Assembly: GCA_036823295.1 (NCBI GenBank)
Contig: DAISGD010000011.1
Location: 7,460 to 71,459, forward strand
Source: UBA4742 sp002403895
GTDB taxonomy: Bacteria; Actinomycetota; Acidimicrobiia; Acidimicrobiales; Acidimicrobilacustridaceae
Length of the DNA: 64,000 nucleotides
Direction: 5' to 3'
Position numbers and translations under genes: made by a program. The notes under the pieces are model-generated. The model saw only the letters and a list, made by a program, of their open reading frames with translations, was not told the DNA's origin and ran no database searches. Below, in pieces: positions 33,229 through 41,386 of this stretch; the first letter of the stretch is position 1; the number at the start of each line of letters is the position of its first letter.

Positions 33229-34041
33229 CTAGGGACGGGGCGGGAAGACGGGAGGGCGCTTCTCGATGAAGGCCCGAACGGCCTCAGCGTGTTCAGGTGA
33301 GCTCCAGCACTCGCGCAGCGCCTCGCTCTCTCGGCGCTGGACGAGGTGGAGGTCGGATTCGGTGGCGTTCAGCGTCAGGAGCTCCTTGATCATCCGCAAC
33401 TGCGGCGCGGCGTTGGCGCCGATGCTCGAGGCCAACTCGAGCGCTTCGGACACCAGCAGATCCGGCTCACAGATCCGGTCGACGAGCCCGCCTCTCGCCG
33501 CCTCCTCGGCACCGAGCAGACGACCGGAGAGCGCCATCTCGCTGGCCCGACCGAAGCCCATACGCAGCACAAGGAAGCGGGTGGATGCCAGCTCAGGGAC
33601 GAGGCCTACCTTGATGAAGCCCATGCCCAGGCGAGCGGAGCGCGAGGCCAGGATCACGTCGAAGGGCAACACCATCGTGACGCCGATCCCGACCGCGGCT
33701 CCGTTGATGGCGGCGATGAGCGGCTTCGACCGACGGCACAGTGCCACCCAGTCGAGACCGGCCGGCATGCCCCCTTGCCCCTCGGCCGTGTTGTCGCCCG
33801 GATCGTCGCCCTCGATCCGTACGGAGAACGTGTCCTCCATGTCGGCTCCGGCGCAGAACCCGCGCCCGGCTCCGGTCAGCACAATGGCACCGATCGACGG
33901 GTCGGTGTTGGCACCCTCGATGGCCGCGGCGAGCTCCTCGGCCATGGGAGGCGTCCACGCGTTGAGCCGCTCGGGTCGGTTCAACGTGAGCAGCAGCACC
34001 TCGTCGCGTTGCTCCGCCACGATCGTGTCGTAGTCGGCCAC
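33229..34041 (-). CDS. Enoyl-CoA hydratase/isomerase-family protein
   Basis: 270 residues of the crotonase fold. The oxyanion-hole signatures are 'GRGFCAGADM' and 'INGAAVGIGVTMVLPFDVILASRSARLG'. The second catalytic position, normally Glu in the E-L-A loop, falls in 'GFIKVGLVPELAST', with Glu present. It probably hydrates or isomerises acyl-CoA thioesters in fatty-acid or aromatic degradation. GTG start at 34041 with GGGGGA close upstream. It stands alone, divergent from the lactonase-like gene. Confidence 0.9.
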   Translation of the reverse strand: MADYDTIVAEQRDEVLLLTLNRPERLNAWTPPMAEELAAAIEGANTDPSIGAIVLTGAGRGFCAGADMEDTFSVRIEGDDPGDNTAEGQGGMPAGLDWVALCRRSKPLIAAINGAAVGIGVTMVLPFDVILASRSARLGMGFIKVGLVPELASTRFLVLRMGFGRASEMALSGRLLGAEEAARGGLVDRICEPDLLVSEALELASSIGANAAPQLRMIKELLTLNATESDLHLVQRRESEALRECWSSPEHAEAVRAFIEKRPPVFPPRP

Positions 34042-34186
34042 GTCGTCCCCCGTTTCCCTGGTCCCTCCACTGGTGATCCGAACCGTAGTCACGTGCTGGA
34101 GTCCTTCTACGAGGTGCCCCCAACCTGGGGTCCACCGACCTCCCAGCCGGGCTGTACGTGCCTGACGGTCGTACCCTGGCACTCTC

Positions 34187-34867
34187 ATGTCCCGACAGGT
34201 CACACGGCTCGTCATCGGCCAGATCACCAGGGTGCCGGACTGGCACCCAGAGTACGACACCTTCGAGGCTTTCCCGGTCCACGTCTGGCTCGTGCGCCAC
34301 CCGACGGCGACGATCCTCGTCGACACCGGCATCGGACAGCACAACGATCTGATCGATGAGTGGTACGGACCCGACACTGTTCCCATCGACGAGGCGCTGG
34401 CAACGGAGGGCCTCGGTGCAGACGACATCGACGCCGTCGTTCTGACGCACCTCCATTTCGATCACTGCGGCCAGGTGTCGGCCCTTCGAGCGCCCGTCTA
34501 CGTGCAAGCCGCAGAACTCGATGCAGCCAAGGCCCCCGGCTACACGGTGTCCGACTGGGCGGCGATTCCGACCTCTCGTCTGCGTGTCGTCGAGGGCGAC
34601 GCCGAAATCGCACTAGGTGTCCGCCTTCTCCTGACTCCCGGTCACACGCCGGGGCACCAGTCCGTCGTCGTCGAGGACGACGCATGCCGGATCGTCATCG
34701 GCGGGCAGTGCGCCTTCCACGGTGAGGAGCTGCGATCGGGTGAGCCGTCGGGCTCGAACCTGCATGACGAGACGTGGCGAGAGGCGGCAAGGGCATCCCT
34801 CGCTCGAATCGCTGCGCTGGATCCGTGCATGGTCGAACTCAGCCACGCCGACCCGGTCACCCGGTGA
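34187..34867 (+). CDS. Metallo-beta-lactamase-fold lactonase-like protein
   Basis: 226 residues with the MBL metal motif HLHFDHCG and TPGHTPGHQS, like N-acyl-homoserine-lactone lactonases. The bridging Asp found in AiiA ('...D...') is replaced by Gln in 'IVIGGQCAF'; the final metal His is in 'ELSHADPV'. This Gln variant occurs in an actinobacterial branch. The role may be lactone or ester hydrolysis rather than quorum quenching. ATG 34187 shows no strong ribosome-binding site. Confidence 0.8.
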   Translation: MSRQVTRLVIGQITRVPDWHPEYDTFEAFPVHVWLVRHPTATILVDTGIGQHNDLIDEWYGPDTVPIDEALATEGLGADDIDAVVLTHLHFDHCGQVSALRAPVYVQAAELDAAKAPGYTVSDWAAIPTSRLRVVEGDAEIALGVRLLLTPGHTPGHQSVVVEDDACRIVIGGQCAFHGEELRSGEPSGSNLHDETWREAARASLARIAALDPCMVELSHADPVTR

Positions 34868-34875
34868 CACGGCCT

Positions 34876-35322
34876 CTAGAGCTCGAACCGGTACAAGTTG
34901 GTCTCGCGCTCGACGAAGCCGAGGCGGAGGTAGAGGCGGTTGGCTGCCTCCCGCGAGGGACGAGAAGTGAGGTCGACCGTGGTAGCCCCGGCGGCGCGAG
35001 CCCGCTCGAGGGCAGACTGGTTGAGCGCCTGACCCACACCCCGGCCCCGGACCGCGTCGTCGACCACGACGTCCTCGATCCACGCTCGCAACCCCGTCGG
35101 GATCCGGAAAAGGACCAACGTGAGACTGCCCACGATCTCGCCGTCGCGATCGGGATCCCGAGCCACGAGAAGGGTGGAGGCTTCGGAGCGGGCCATGACG
35201 CCGAGAGCTCCCTCGTCGGGAACCGGGTTCGACCTCGACAGCTGGGGGATCAACCGTTCGAAGGCGGCCACCACCTCGGGGGTGACCTCGGTGACCTCGC
35301 TGACCTCGATCGGACTGGACAT
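34876..35322 (-). CDS. GNAT-family N-acetyltransferase
   Basis: 148 residues with the acetyl-CoA-binding loop RGRGVGQAL (motif A) preceded by IEDVVVDDAVRG, and the motif-B region 'SREAANRLYLRLGF'. The substrate amine is unknown. It lies close to the lactonase-like gene on the other strand (9 bases between stops). Confidence 0.9.
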   Translation of the reverse strand: MSSPIEVSEVTEVTPEVVAAFERLIPQLSRSNPVPDEGALGVMARSEASTLLVARDPDRDGEIVGSLTLVLFRIPTGLRAWIEDVVVDDAVRGRGVGQALNQSALERARAAGATTVDLTSRPSREAANRLYLRLGFVERETNLYRFEL

Positions 35323-35369
35323 GCCGACACGGTAGACCGGCCCCTCGTCCCTGCCGGTAAACTCGAAGG

Positions 35370-36257
35370 ATGGTTGGCGACGCCCAGACTCCCCCGGCGA
35401 GCCCGGACCAGATCCGGTGGCGGTTCCGCCCGCACCTGTCGGAAACCCTCATGATCGTGGCCTTCGAGGGATGGAGCGACGCCGGGGATGCAGCGTCGAC
35501 CGCGGTCCGCTACATCGGCGACCAGTGGGACGGCGAACCGTTCGCCGACATCGACCCCGAGGTGTTCTACGACTTCTCGTCGACCCGACCCCGGGTGCAG
35601 TTGGACCACGATCAGCAGCGGGAGATCGTCTGGCCCGAGAACGTCTTTTCCACCTGCGCGGTGCCCGGCGATGCCGATGCGTCCGTGATCACCCTCCTCG
35701 GCGTCGAGCCCCAGCTTCGCTGGCGGACCTTCACCGAACAGATCCTGGGCTTGGCCCGCGAATGCGGGACCGACTTCGTGCTCACGTTCGGAGCCCTGCT
35801 GGCCGAGGTCCCCCACAGCCGGCCGGTCTCGGTGTTCGCCACGTCGTATGACGACGAGGTGGTGAAGGCCCACGAGCTCGTGCCCTCGCGCTACGAAGGC
35901 CCGACCGGCATCACCGGAGTGCTCCACACCGCCTGTCGTGACGCCGGCATTGGCTCGGCCTCGCTGTGGGCCGCGGTGCCCACCTACGTGCCCGCGGCGC
36001 CGTCGCCCAAAGCCGCCCTCGCCCTGGTGCGCAAGGCCGCGGAGTTCAGCCGCCACGCCGTCAGCACCACCGAACTGGAGATCGCCACCGCCTCCTACGA
36101 ACGCCAGGTCGATGACCTCGTGTCCGACGACGAGGAGACCCGCGAGTACGTCGAGCAACTCGAGGTGCGCTTCGACCGCGGCACAGCGGGCCCGTTCAAC
36201 GACGAGGACAGCCTGGTCGACGAGGTCGAGCGCTTCCTCCGCGAACAACCCGAATAG
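35370..36257 (+). CDS. PAC2-family protein
   Basis: 295 residues matching the proteasome-assembly-chaperone-2 fold common in actinobacteria: 'MIVAFEGWSDAGDAASTAVRYI', 'ITLLGVEPQLRWRTFTEQIL', 'LLAEVPHSRPVSVFATS', 'GPTGITGVLHTACRDAG'. The last ~60 residues are an acidic coiled-coil tail. Cellular role unproven in bacteria; association with proteasome or ATP-grasp proteins has been proposed. Divergent from the GNAT gene by 47 bases. Confidence 0.87.
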   Translation: MVGDAQTPPASPDQIRWRFRPHLSETLMIVAFEGWSDAGDAASTAVRYIGDQWDGEPFADIDPEVFYDFSSTRPRVQLDHDQQREIVWPENVFSTCAVPGDADASVITLLGVEPQLRWRTFTEQILGLARECGTDFVLTFGALLAEVPHSRPVSVFATSYDDEVVKAHELVPSRYEGPTGITGVLHTACRDAGIGSASLWAAVPTYVPAAPSPKAALALVRKAAEFSRHAVSTTELEIATASYERQVDDLVSDDEETREYVEQLEVRFDRGTAGPFNDEDSLVDEVERFLREQPE

Positions 36258-36266
36258 GCAGGTTGG

Positions 36267-37733
36267 CTAGCTGCGGCCCATCGGCGCGTGGCGCGGCCAC
36301 GGTCGGGCCAGCTCGAACAGGCGGGCCAGGCGCAACACCACGTCGTCGGCGTGACGCCGCCCCATGATCTGCAGCCCAACCGGCAGCCCATCGAACACCT
36401 GACCGGCCGGGACCGAACAGGCCGGGTTCCAGCAGAGGTTGGCCACCATGGTGAACGGGACGTTCATGGCCCCCGCCGTCGCCGCACCGAAGCGCTCGGC
36501 CATGTCCTCACCGGCGATGGTGGCCGGTGGCGGGCCCTCGGCCGCGAATGCCGGCACCGCGGTGGTGGGGGTGAGCAAGACGTCGACCTGTTCGAACAGG
36601 GCGGCCACGTCTGACTCGAGTTGCAGTCGCCGAACGAACGGCTTGACCAGGGTACGCATGGGCCGGTCGACGCTGGCTTCAAGGGACTGCACCAGGTACG
36701 GCGTCAACTCGTCGAGCCGATCCGGATAGGCGTCTTGGCCGAAGATGTCGAGCCAGGGCGTCAACGAGCCCGTGCTGAGCCAGGTCGAGACCGGATCGGT
36801 GAGGAGCACCTCCACCTCGATGAGCTCCGAGCCGGCCGCTCGGGCCACCACCTCGGCCGCGGCGCGGGTGAGGTCCGCCACCTCGGGATCCACCACCGCG
36901 AAGCCCAGATCCAGCGACCAGCCGATGCGCAGGCCGCTCACGTCCAGGGTATCGATGGCGTGTTCGTACGACACCGAGGGCGCGGGGAGCGACAGCCGGT
37001 CGTGGTCGTCGGGGCCGGCGACCAGATCGAGGTGCCTGGCCGCGTCGCGCACGGTGGTGACTTCCACCCCGTACACCGAGGTCTGAGAGGGGTCGGCGGT
37101 GGGTGAGGGGATTCGGCCCATGCTCGGCTTCATACCCACCAGCCCCGAGAAGGCGGCGGGGATGCGAGTCGAACCACCGCCGTCGCTGCCCGTGCAGAAC
37201 GGCACCAGCCCGGCCGCCACCGCCGCGGCTGACCCCCCGCTCGAGCCTCCCGGGGTGCGGGTCAGATCCCACGGGTTGCGGGTGACCCCCAGCGCCTTGC
37301 TGCGGGTGAACTGCAAGGTCCCGAACTCAGGGGCTGCGGTCTTGCCGATGGCAATGGCGCCGGCGGCCCGGAGGCGGGCCACATGGATCGAGTCCTCAGC
37401 CACCGGCCCCTGGTCGACGAACAGCAGCGAACCTTGGGTGGTGGGCATGCCGGCACAGTCCTCGAGGTCCTTGACACCGAACGGCACCCCGGCCAGCGGG
37501 CCGACGGGCTCACCCCGAGCGATGTGCTCGTCCACCGCAGCGGCTTCGGCCCGGGCCCGATCCAGGTCGAGGTGGACGAAGGCGTTGAGCGCTTCGTTGT
37601 GCGCCTCGATCTCGACGATGCAGCGCTCGAGCAGGTCGGTGGCGGTGTACAACCCCAGCCGGATGGCCGCGGCCGCCTCGTGCATGGACGGCATCTCGCC
37701 GATCGCATCAGATCCTGTGTTTGGTCCAGCCAC
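36267..37733 (-). CDS. Amidase signature-family hydrolase (first copy)
   Basis: 488 residues with the Ser-cisSer-Lys triad: K88 (GVPFGVKDLEDC), S164/S165 (TPGGSSGGSAA) and S188 (GSDGGGSTRIPAAFSG). GatA-like enzymes of this family hydrolyse amides; no GatB/GatC genes are adjacent, so it is probably a free amidase. A related but clearly different amidase lies at 55876-57306. Convergent with the PAC2 gene (10 bases between stops). The start at 37733 gives a natural N-terminus. Confidence 0.9.
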   Translation of the reverse strand: MAGPNTGSDAIGEMPSMHEAAAAIRLGLYTATDLLERCIVEIEAHNEALNAFVHLDLDRARAEAAAVDEHIARGEPVGPLAGVPFGVKDLEDCAGMPTTQGSLLFVDQGPVAEDSIHVARLRAAGAIAIGKTAAPEFGTLQFTRSKALGVTRNPWDLTRTPGGSSGGSAAAVAAGLVPFCTGSDGGGSTRIPAAFSGLVGMKPSMGRIPSPTADPSQTSVYGVEVTTVRDAARHLDLVAGPDDHDRLSLPAPSVSYEHAIDTLDVSGLRIGWSLDLGFAVVDPEVADLTRAAAEVVARAAGSELIEVEVLLTDPVSTWLSTGSLTPWLDIFGQDAYPDRLDELTPYLVQSLEASVDRPMRTLVKPFVRRLQLESDVAALFEQVDVLLTPTTAVPAFAAEGPPPATIAGEDMAERFGAATAGAMNVPFTMVANLCWNPACSVPAGQVFDGLPVGLQIMGRRHADDVVLRLARLFELARPWPRHAPMGRS

Positions 37734-37804
37734 CGTGGCTCCCCCGGGGTCGATGAGATGTTTCTCAGATCACGAAACTCAGGTCAGGTCTCAGTTCAGC
37801 ACGG

Positions 37805-38488
37805 TCAGAGGTTCTCGGTTCGCCACGTGGGCAGCCGAGGCCGGTCGTAGAGCACGTCCACCGGCTCGCCGTCGATCGCCGCGAACGCCAGCTCGCCCCA
37901 GTGGTCGGCCCCGGCGATCGGGTTCGGCAGCGCGTCGCGGGCAAACCACCCGACGTTTTTGGTCTCGAGTGGATGGGCCGCCAACTCGCCCCCCTTGGCT
38001 CGACAATGGAACACGAGCGAGTACAGCGGGATCTGGGTGAAGCCAAGGCGCAGACCGTCGAGGACGGCGATGAGCTGCACCACCTCGCACTCGATCCCGG
38101 TCTCCTCCTGCACCTCCTTCACCGCTACCTCGCTGGCCGAGTAACCGATGTCGGCCCAGCCGGTGGGATACAGCCACACCCCGGAGTCCGCCCGCTGCAC
38201 GAGCAGGATCTCGCCGCGGTCGTTGCCCACCACCGCGCCCACCGCGATCTTGGGAGTCTGATAGCCCGCCACCCCGACCCCGACCAACCGCATCCACTCA
38301 TCGATGAGGGTCGCCCGATCGAACGGACTGCCCGCAGCCACCCGCATGTCGGCCGCCACGGCCAGCACCTCCTCGAAGCGCTCACGCTCGTAGAGGCTGT
38401 CGGTAAAGCCCAGACCGGTACGGGCAATCCCAGCCAGCGCCTCGCTCCAGCGAACGAGATCCTGCGAGGTAGGCGAGGGATCCGACAC
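37805..38488 (-). CDS. NUDIX hydrolase with NUDIX_N domain
   Basis: 227 residues. The first ~70 residues resemble the helical NUDIX_N domain found with ADP-ribose-type hydrolases. The Nudix box spans 110-132: G110...E120...K124-EVQ-EE-TG, with Lys replacing the usual Arg before the EXXEE core. It probably hydrolyses a nucleoside-diphosphate derivative. Lies 9 bases after glnD's stop on the same strand side, upstream of glnD in transcription order. Confidence 0.85.
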   Translation of the reverse strand: MSDPSPTSQDLVRWSEALAGIARTGLGFTDSLYERERFEEVLAVAADMRVAAGSPFDRATLIDEWMRLVGVGVAGYQTPKIAVGAVVGNDRGEILLVQRADSGVWLYPTGWADIGYSASEVAVKEVQEETGIECEVVQLIAVLDGLRLGFTQIPLYSLVFHCRAKGGELAAHPLETKNVGWFARDALPNPIAGADHWGELAFAAIDGEPVDVLYDRPRLPTWRTENL

Positions 38489-38497
38489 GGGCCGAAC

Positions 38498-40795
38498 CTA
38501 CAGCGACCCGAGGATGGCCCGCTCGATCTCCACCAGATAGTCGGGGTCGGTGACCTTCTCGCCCTGGGCGTCGCGCAGGTAGAACGAATCGACGACGTCC
38601 TGGCCCAGGGTCTGCACCTTGGCCGACCGGATGTCGAGATCGAGATCGGCGATGGCCCGAGTGATCCGATAGAGCACGCCGATCTCGTCAGGGGCCCGCA
38701 CCTCGATCACGGTCGCCACCTCGGACAACTCGTTGTCCACCAGCACCTTCGGATCCGAGGGCCGGTCGGCCAGACGGGGGGTTCGGCGATAGACGTGGGC
38801 CCGTTCGCGGAGCCGGGAGTTGAGCGCGAGGCGTCCGTCGAGGGCCTTGTCCAGGTGGTCGAGCACCCGCGACCAGTCGATGTTCGGGCTCCCGCTGCTC
38901 TCGACCCGGAAGATCTCCAGCGCCATGCCGGCGTCGTCGGAGTAGGCCGAGGCCTCCAGGACGTCGAGCCCGTTGAGGGCCAGCACCGCCGCCGCCCGGG
39001 CGAACAAGCCGGGGCGATCGGGCGAGATCACGACCAGCCGATCGTCGGACCCCTCGAGCACCCGCCGGCCCTCGGCCATTTTGGCCAACAAGTCGGGCGG
39101 AGGGGCACCATCACCGGTGACGTCCTCCACCGCGCCACCACCCAGGACGTGCTCGGTCCGTTCCACCAGCACTCGCAACAACTCGGCCTTCCATGAGCTC
39201 CACGCCGCTGGCCCGGTGGCCTTCGAGTCAGCCTCGGTGAGGGCGTCGAGCAACCCCAGGGTGGTGATCGACCCGACCTGGTTGGCCACCCAGCGGATGG
39301 TGCCATCATCGGACAGATCCCGGCGGGTGGCCACGTCGGGCAGCAGAAGATGGTGACGGACCATGTTCTGGAGCTGGGCGGCGTCATCAGGCGGGAACCC
39401 CATGCGGGCAGCCATCTCCCCCACCACTTCGATACCGACGACGGTGTGGTCGCCCGGATAGCCCTTGCCGATGTCGTGGAGCAGCGCCCCGACGACGAGC
39501 AGGTCGGGACGCTCCACCCGGTCGGTGAGGGCCGCGGCATTGGCCGCCGTCTCGCACAGGTGCCGGTCCACCGTGAAGCGGTGGTACGCGTTGCGCTGCG
39601 GCTTGCTCCGCACTGGCTCCCACTCCGGGAGGATGTGCACGAACAGGCCCCGCTGATCCAACGTCTCGATCACATCGATGGCCGGTCGCCCGGCGAGCAA
39701 CAGATCGGCGAAGAGCCCACGGGCTTCGGCCGTCCACACCAGCGGCGAGTCGGGGGTCTGGGCCGCCAACCAGTCCAGCGACGTACGGTCGATGCGGGCG
39801 TCGGCGGTGGCCGCGGCCACGGCCACGCGCAGCACGAGCATCGGGTCATTGGCCGGGTCGGCTGCCGCCGTCAGACACACTCGACCGTCGCGCAGCACCA
39901 CCCCGGGGGCGAGATCGCGATCACGGGACATCCGCCAGCCGTGGGGGCCCTTGAGCGCGGATCCGACGCGTTCCCACACTTCGTCGCTCGTCCAGGCAAT
40001 GGACCGAGCTGCGGCACTCACCGCCGCCATCAGTGCGTCGGCGTCGCGGTAGCCCAGGGCCTCGGCCACACCATTTTGTTCCTCCAGGACGAGCCGGTCC
40101 CCGGGGCGCTCGACCCGGCGGTGGAGTTCGACCCGCACCGCGAACAGGACGTCGTGATTGACGGCCAGGGTGGCGTCGTCGCCTTCGAGCATCACGGTCT
40201 GCGCCATCTCGGCCCACCGGATGGCGTGGACGTCACGAAGCCCGCCCCGACCCTCCTTGATGTCGGGCTCCAACAGGAAGGCGACCTCGCCGGCCTGCTG
40301 GTGGCGTTCGGCCACGCGGGCGCTGATCTCCTCCAGCCAGCGGCGGGCCCGCTTGCGCCACAGGGCCAGGCCCCGCTCGGCCAGATCCTCGGTCAAGGAC
40401 AGGTCGCCGGCCAGGTGCCGGATCGCGACCAGCGAGGTGGCGGTGTCGAGATCGTTGGCCGCCAGGGTCAGGGCTTCCTTCGGGGTGCGCACCGAGTGAC
40501 CGAGCTTCAGACCTTCGTCCCAGATCGGATACCAGATCCGCTCGGCCTCCGCCGCGATGTCTGGGGCGCCGGTGTGGAGCAGGAGGAGATCCAAGTCGCT
40601 CTGAGGCGCCAGCTCACCCCGCCCGTAGCCCCCCACCGCGATGAGCGCGACACCCTCACCCCCAGTGCCGGCGGTCCCTTCGCCGAACAACGCCGCCAGC
40701 CACTGATCCATTCGCTCCCCATAGGCACGCGAAAGGTCGACACCACGCAAGGTGGCATCGGCGAACAGTGCGGCACGGTCGAGTATCGGGGCCAT
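38498..40795 (-). CDS. glnD: [Protein-PII] uridylyltransferase/uridylyl-removing enzyme
   Basis: 765 residues. Nucleotidyltransferase signature GGYGRGELAPQSDLDLLLL at about 55-72; HD phosphohydrolase motif LLHDIGKGYPGDH near residue 440; two ACT domains at about 585-660 and 695-760, the last one for glutamine sensing. It uridylylates PII at low nitrogen and removes the group when glutamine is high. The start ATG 40795 has GAGGAA upstream. It is cotranscribed with glnB, 88 bases upstream, whose uridylylation Tyr is conserved. Confidence 0.95.
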   Translation of the reverse strand: MAPILDRAALFADATLRGVDLSRAYGERMDQWLAALFGEGTAGTGGEGVALIAVGGYGRGELAPQSDLDLLLLHTGAPDIAAEAERIWYPIWDEGLKLGHSVRTPKEALTLAANDLDTATSLVAIRHLAGDLSLTEDLAERGLALWRKRARRWLEEISARVAERHQQAGEVAFLLEPDIKEGRGGLRDVHAIRWAEMAQTVMLEGDDATLAVNHDVLFAVRVELHRRVERPGDRLVLEEQNGVAEALGYRDADALMAAVSAAARSIAWTSDEVWERVGSALKGPHGWRMSRDRDLAPGVVLRDGRVCLTAAADPANDPMLVLRVAVAAATADARIDRTSLDWLAAQTPDSPLVWTAEARGLFADLLLAGRPAIDVIETLDQRGLFVHILPEWEPVRSKPQRNAYHRFTVDRHLCETAANAAALTDRVERPDLLVVGALLHDIGKGYPGDHTVVGIEVVGEMAARMGFPPDDAAQLQNMVRHHLLLPDVATRRDLSDDGTIRWVANQVGSITTLGLLDALTEADSKATGPAAWSSWKAELLRVLVERTEHVLGGGAVEDVTGDGAPPPDLLAKMAEGRRVLEGSDDRLVVISPDRPGLFARAAAVLALNGLDVLEASAYSDDAGMALEIFRVESSGSPNIDWSRVLDHLDKALDGRLALNSRLRERAHVYRRTPRLADRPSDPKVLVDNELSEVATVIEVRAPDEIGVLYRITRAIADLDLDIRSAKVQTLGQDVVDSFYLRDAQGEKVTDPDYLVEIERAILGSL

Positions 40796-40883
40796 GGTCG
40801 GTTCCTCGTGACTGGGGTCCGGCGGGACCGGCAGGTGTCGGGGGTCGGGCGACACGAACCGGCCAGCCGAGTGCTCCGGGCGG

Positions 40884-41222
40884 TCAGAGGGCGTCGGGAC
40901 CCTTCTCGCCGGTTCGAATGCGCACCATCCGCGACACCTCGGTGACCCATACCTTGCCATCGCCGATCTTGCCGGTGCGGGCAGCCTCGACGATGGCGTC
41001 GACTACACGATCCACGTTCGGATCGTCGACCACGATCTCGAGCCGGACCTTGGGCACGAAGTCCACCGTGTACTCCGATCCCCGGTAGGTCTCGGTGTGC
41101 CCGCCTTGGCGCCCGAACCCCTTCACCTCGGCCGCCGTAAGACCGGCTACGTTGACCCCGGCGAGGGCGGCCTTGACGTCGTCGACCTTGAACGGCTTGA
41201 TGATGGCGGTGATCAGTTGCAT
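40884..41222 (-). CDS. glnB: PII nitrogen regulatory protein
   Basis: 112 residues with the full PII fold: T-loop 'GGHTETYRGSEY' with uridylylation Tyr51, the B-loop TGKIGDGKVWV and the C-terminal IRTGEKGPDAL. It senses 2-oxoglutarate and ATP/ADP, and is modified by the GlnD encoded next. The start is ATG 41222. The reading frame is open without a stop for 74 codons upstream, and that stretch encodes an AmtB-tail-like sequence (see the pseudogene entry). Confidence 0.95.
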   Translation of the reverse strand: MQLITAIIKPFKVDDVKAALAGVNVAGLTAAEVKGFGRQGGHTETYRGSEYTVDFVPKVRLEIVVDDPNVDRVVDAIVEAARTGKIGDGKVWVTEVSRMVRIRTGEKGPDAL

Positions 41223-41386
41223 GGCGTTCCGTTCCGTCGAGGGGTAGTCAGCCGAGCCGGCCCATGGAGCCGAGATCGTCAAAGGTATAGGCCGTTCATT
41301 GTGCTGGCTGAGATCCAGGCCGACCATCTCGTCCTCGGGGGAGATCCGCAGGCCCAGCGCGAGGTCGATCGGCTTGCCAAGGGGCC
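41223..41386 (-). pseudogene. Remnant of amtB: cytoplasmic C-terminal tail only, in frame with glnB
   Basis: The minus strand between the flavoprotein stop (41387) and glnB reads KPIDLALGLRISPEDEMVGL, then DLSQHNERP, and so on to the glnB ATG without a stop. The pattern 'GLR(V/I)..E.E..GLD...H.E' is the conserved cytoplasmic C-terminal region of AmtB-type ammonium transporters, for example in E. coli AmtB, where it contacts GlnK. The eleven transmembrane helices are missing; a CoA-disulfide-reductase-like gene abuts the fragment. It reads as a deletion or rearrangement of amtB. A chimeric assembly is possible. Confidence 0.7.
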
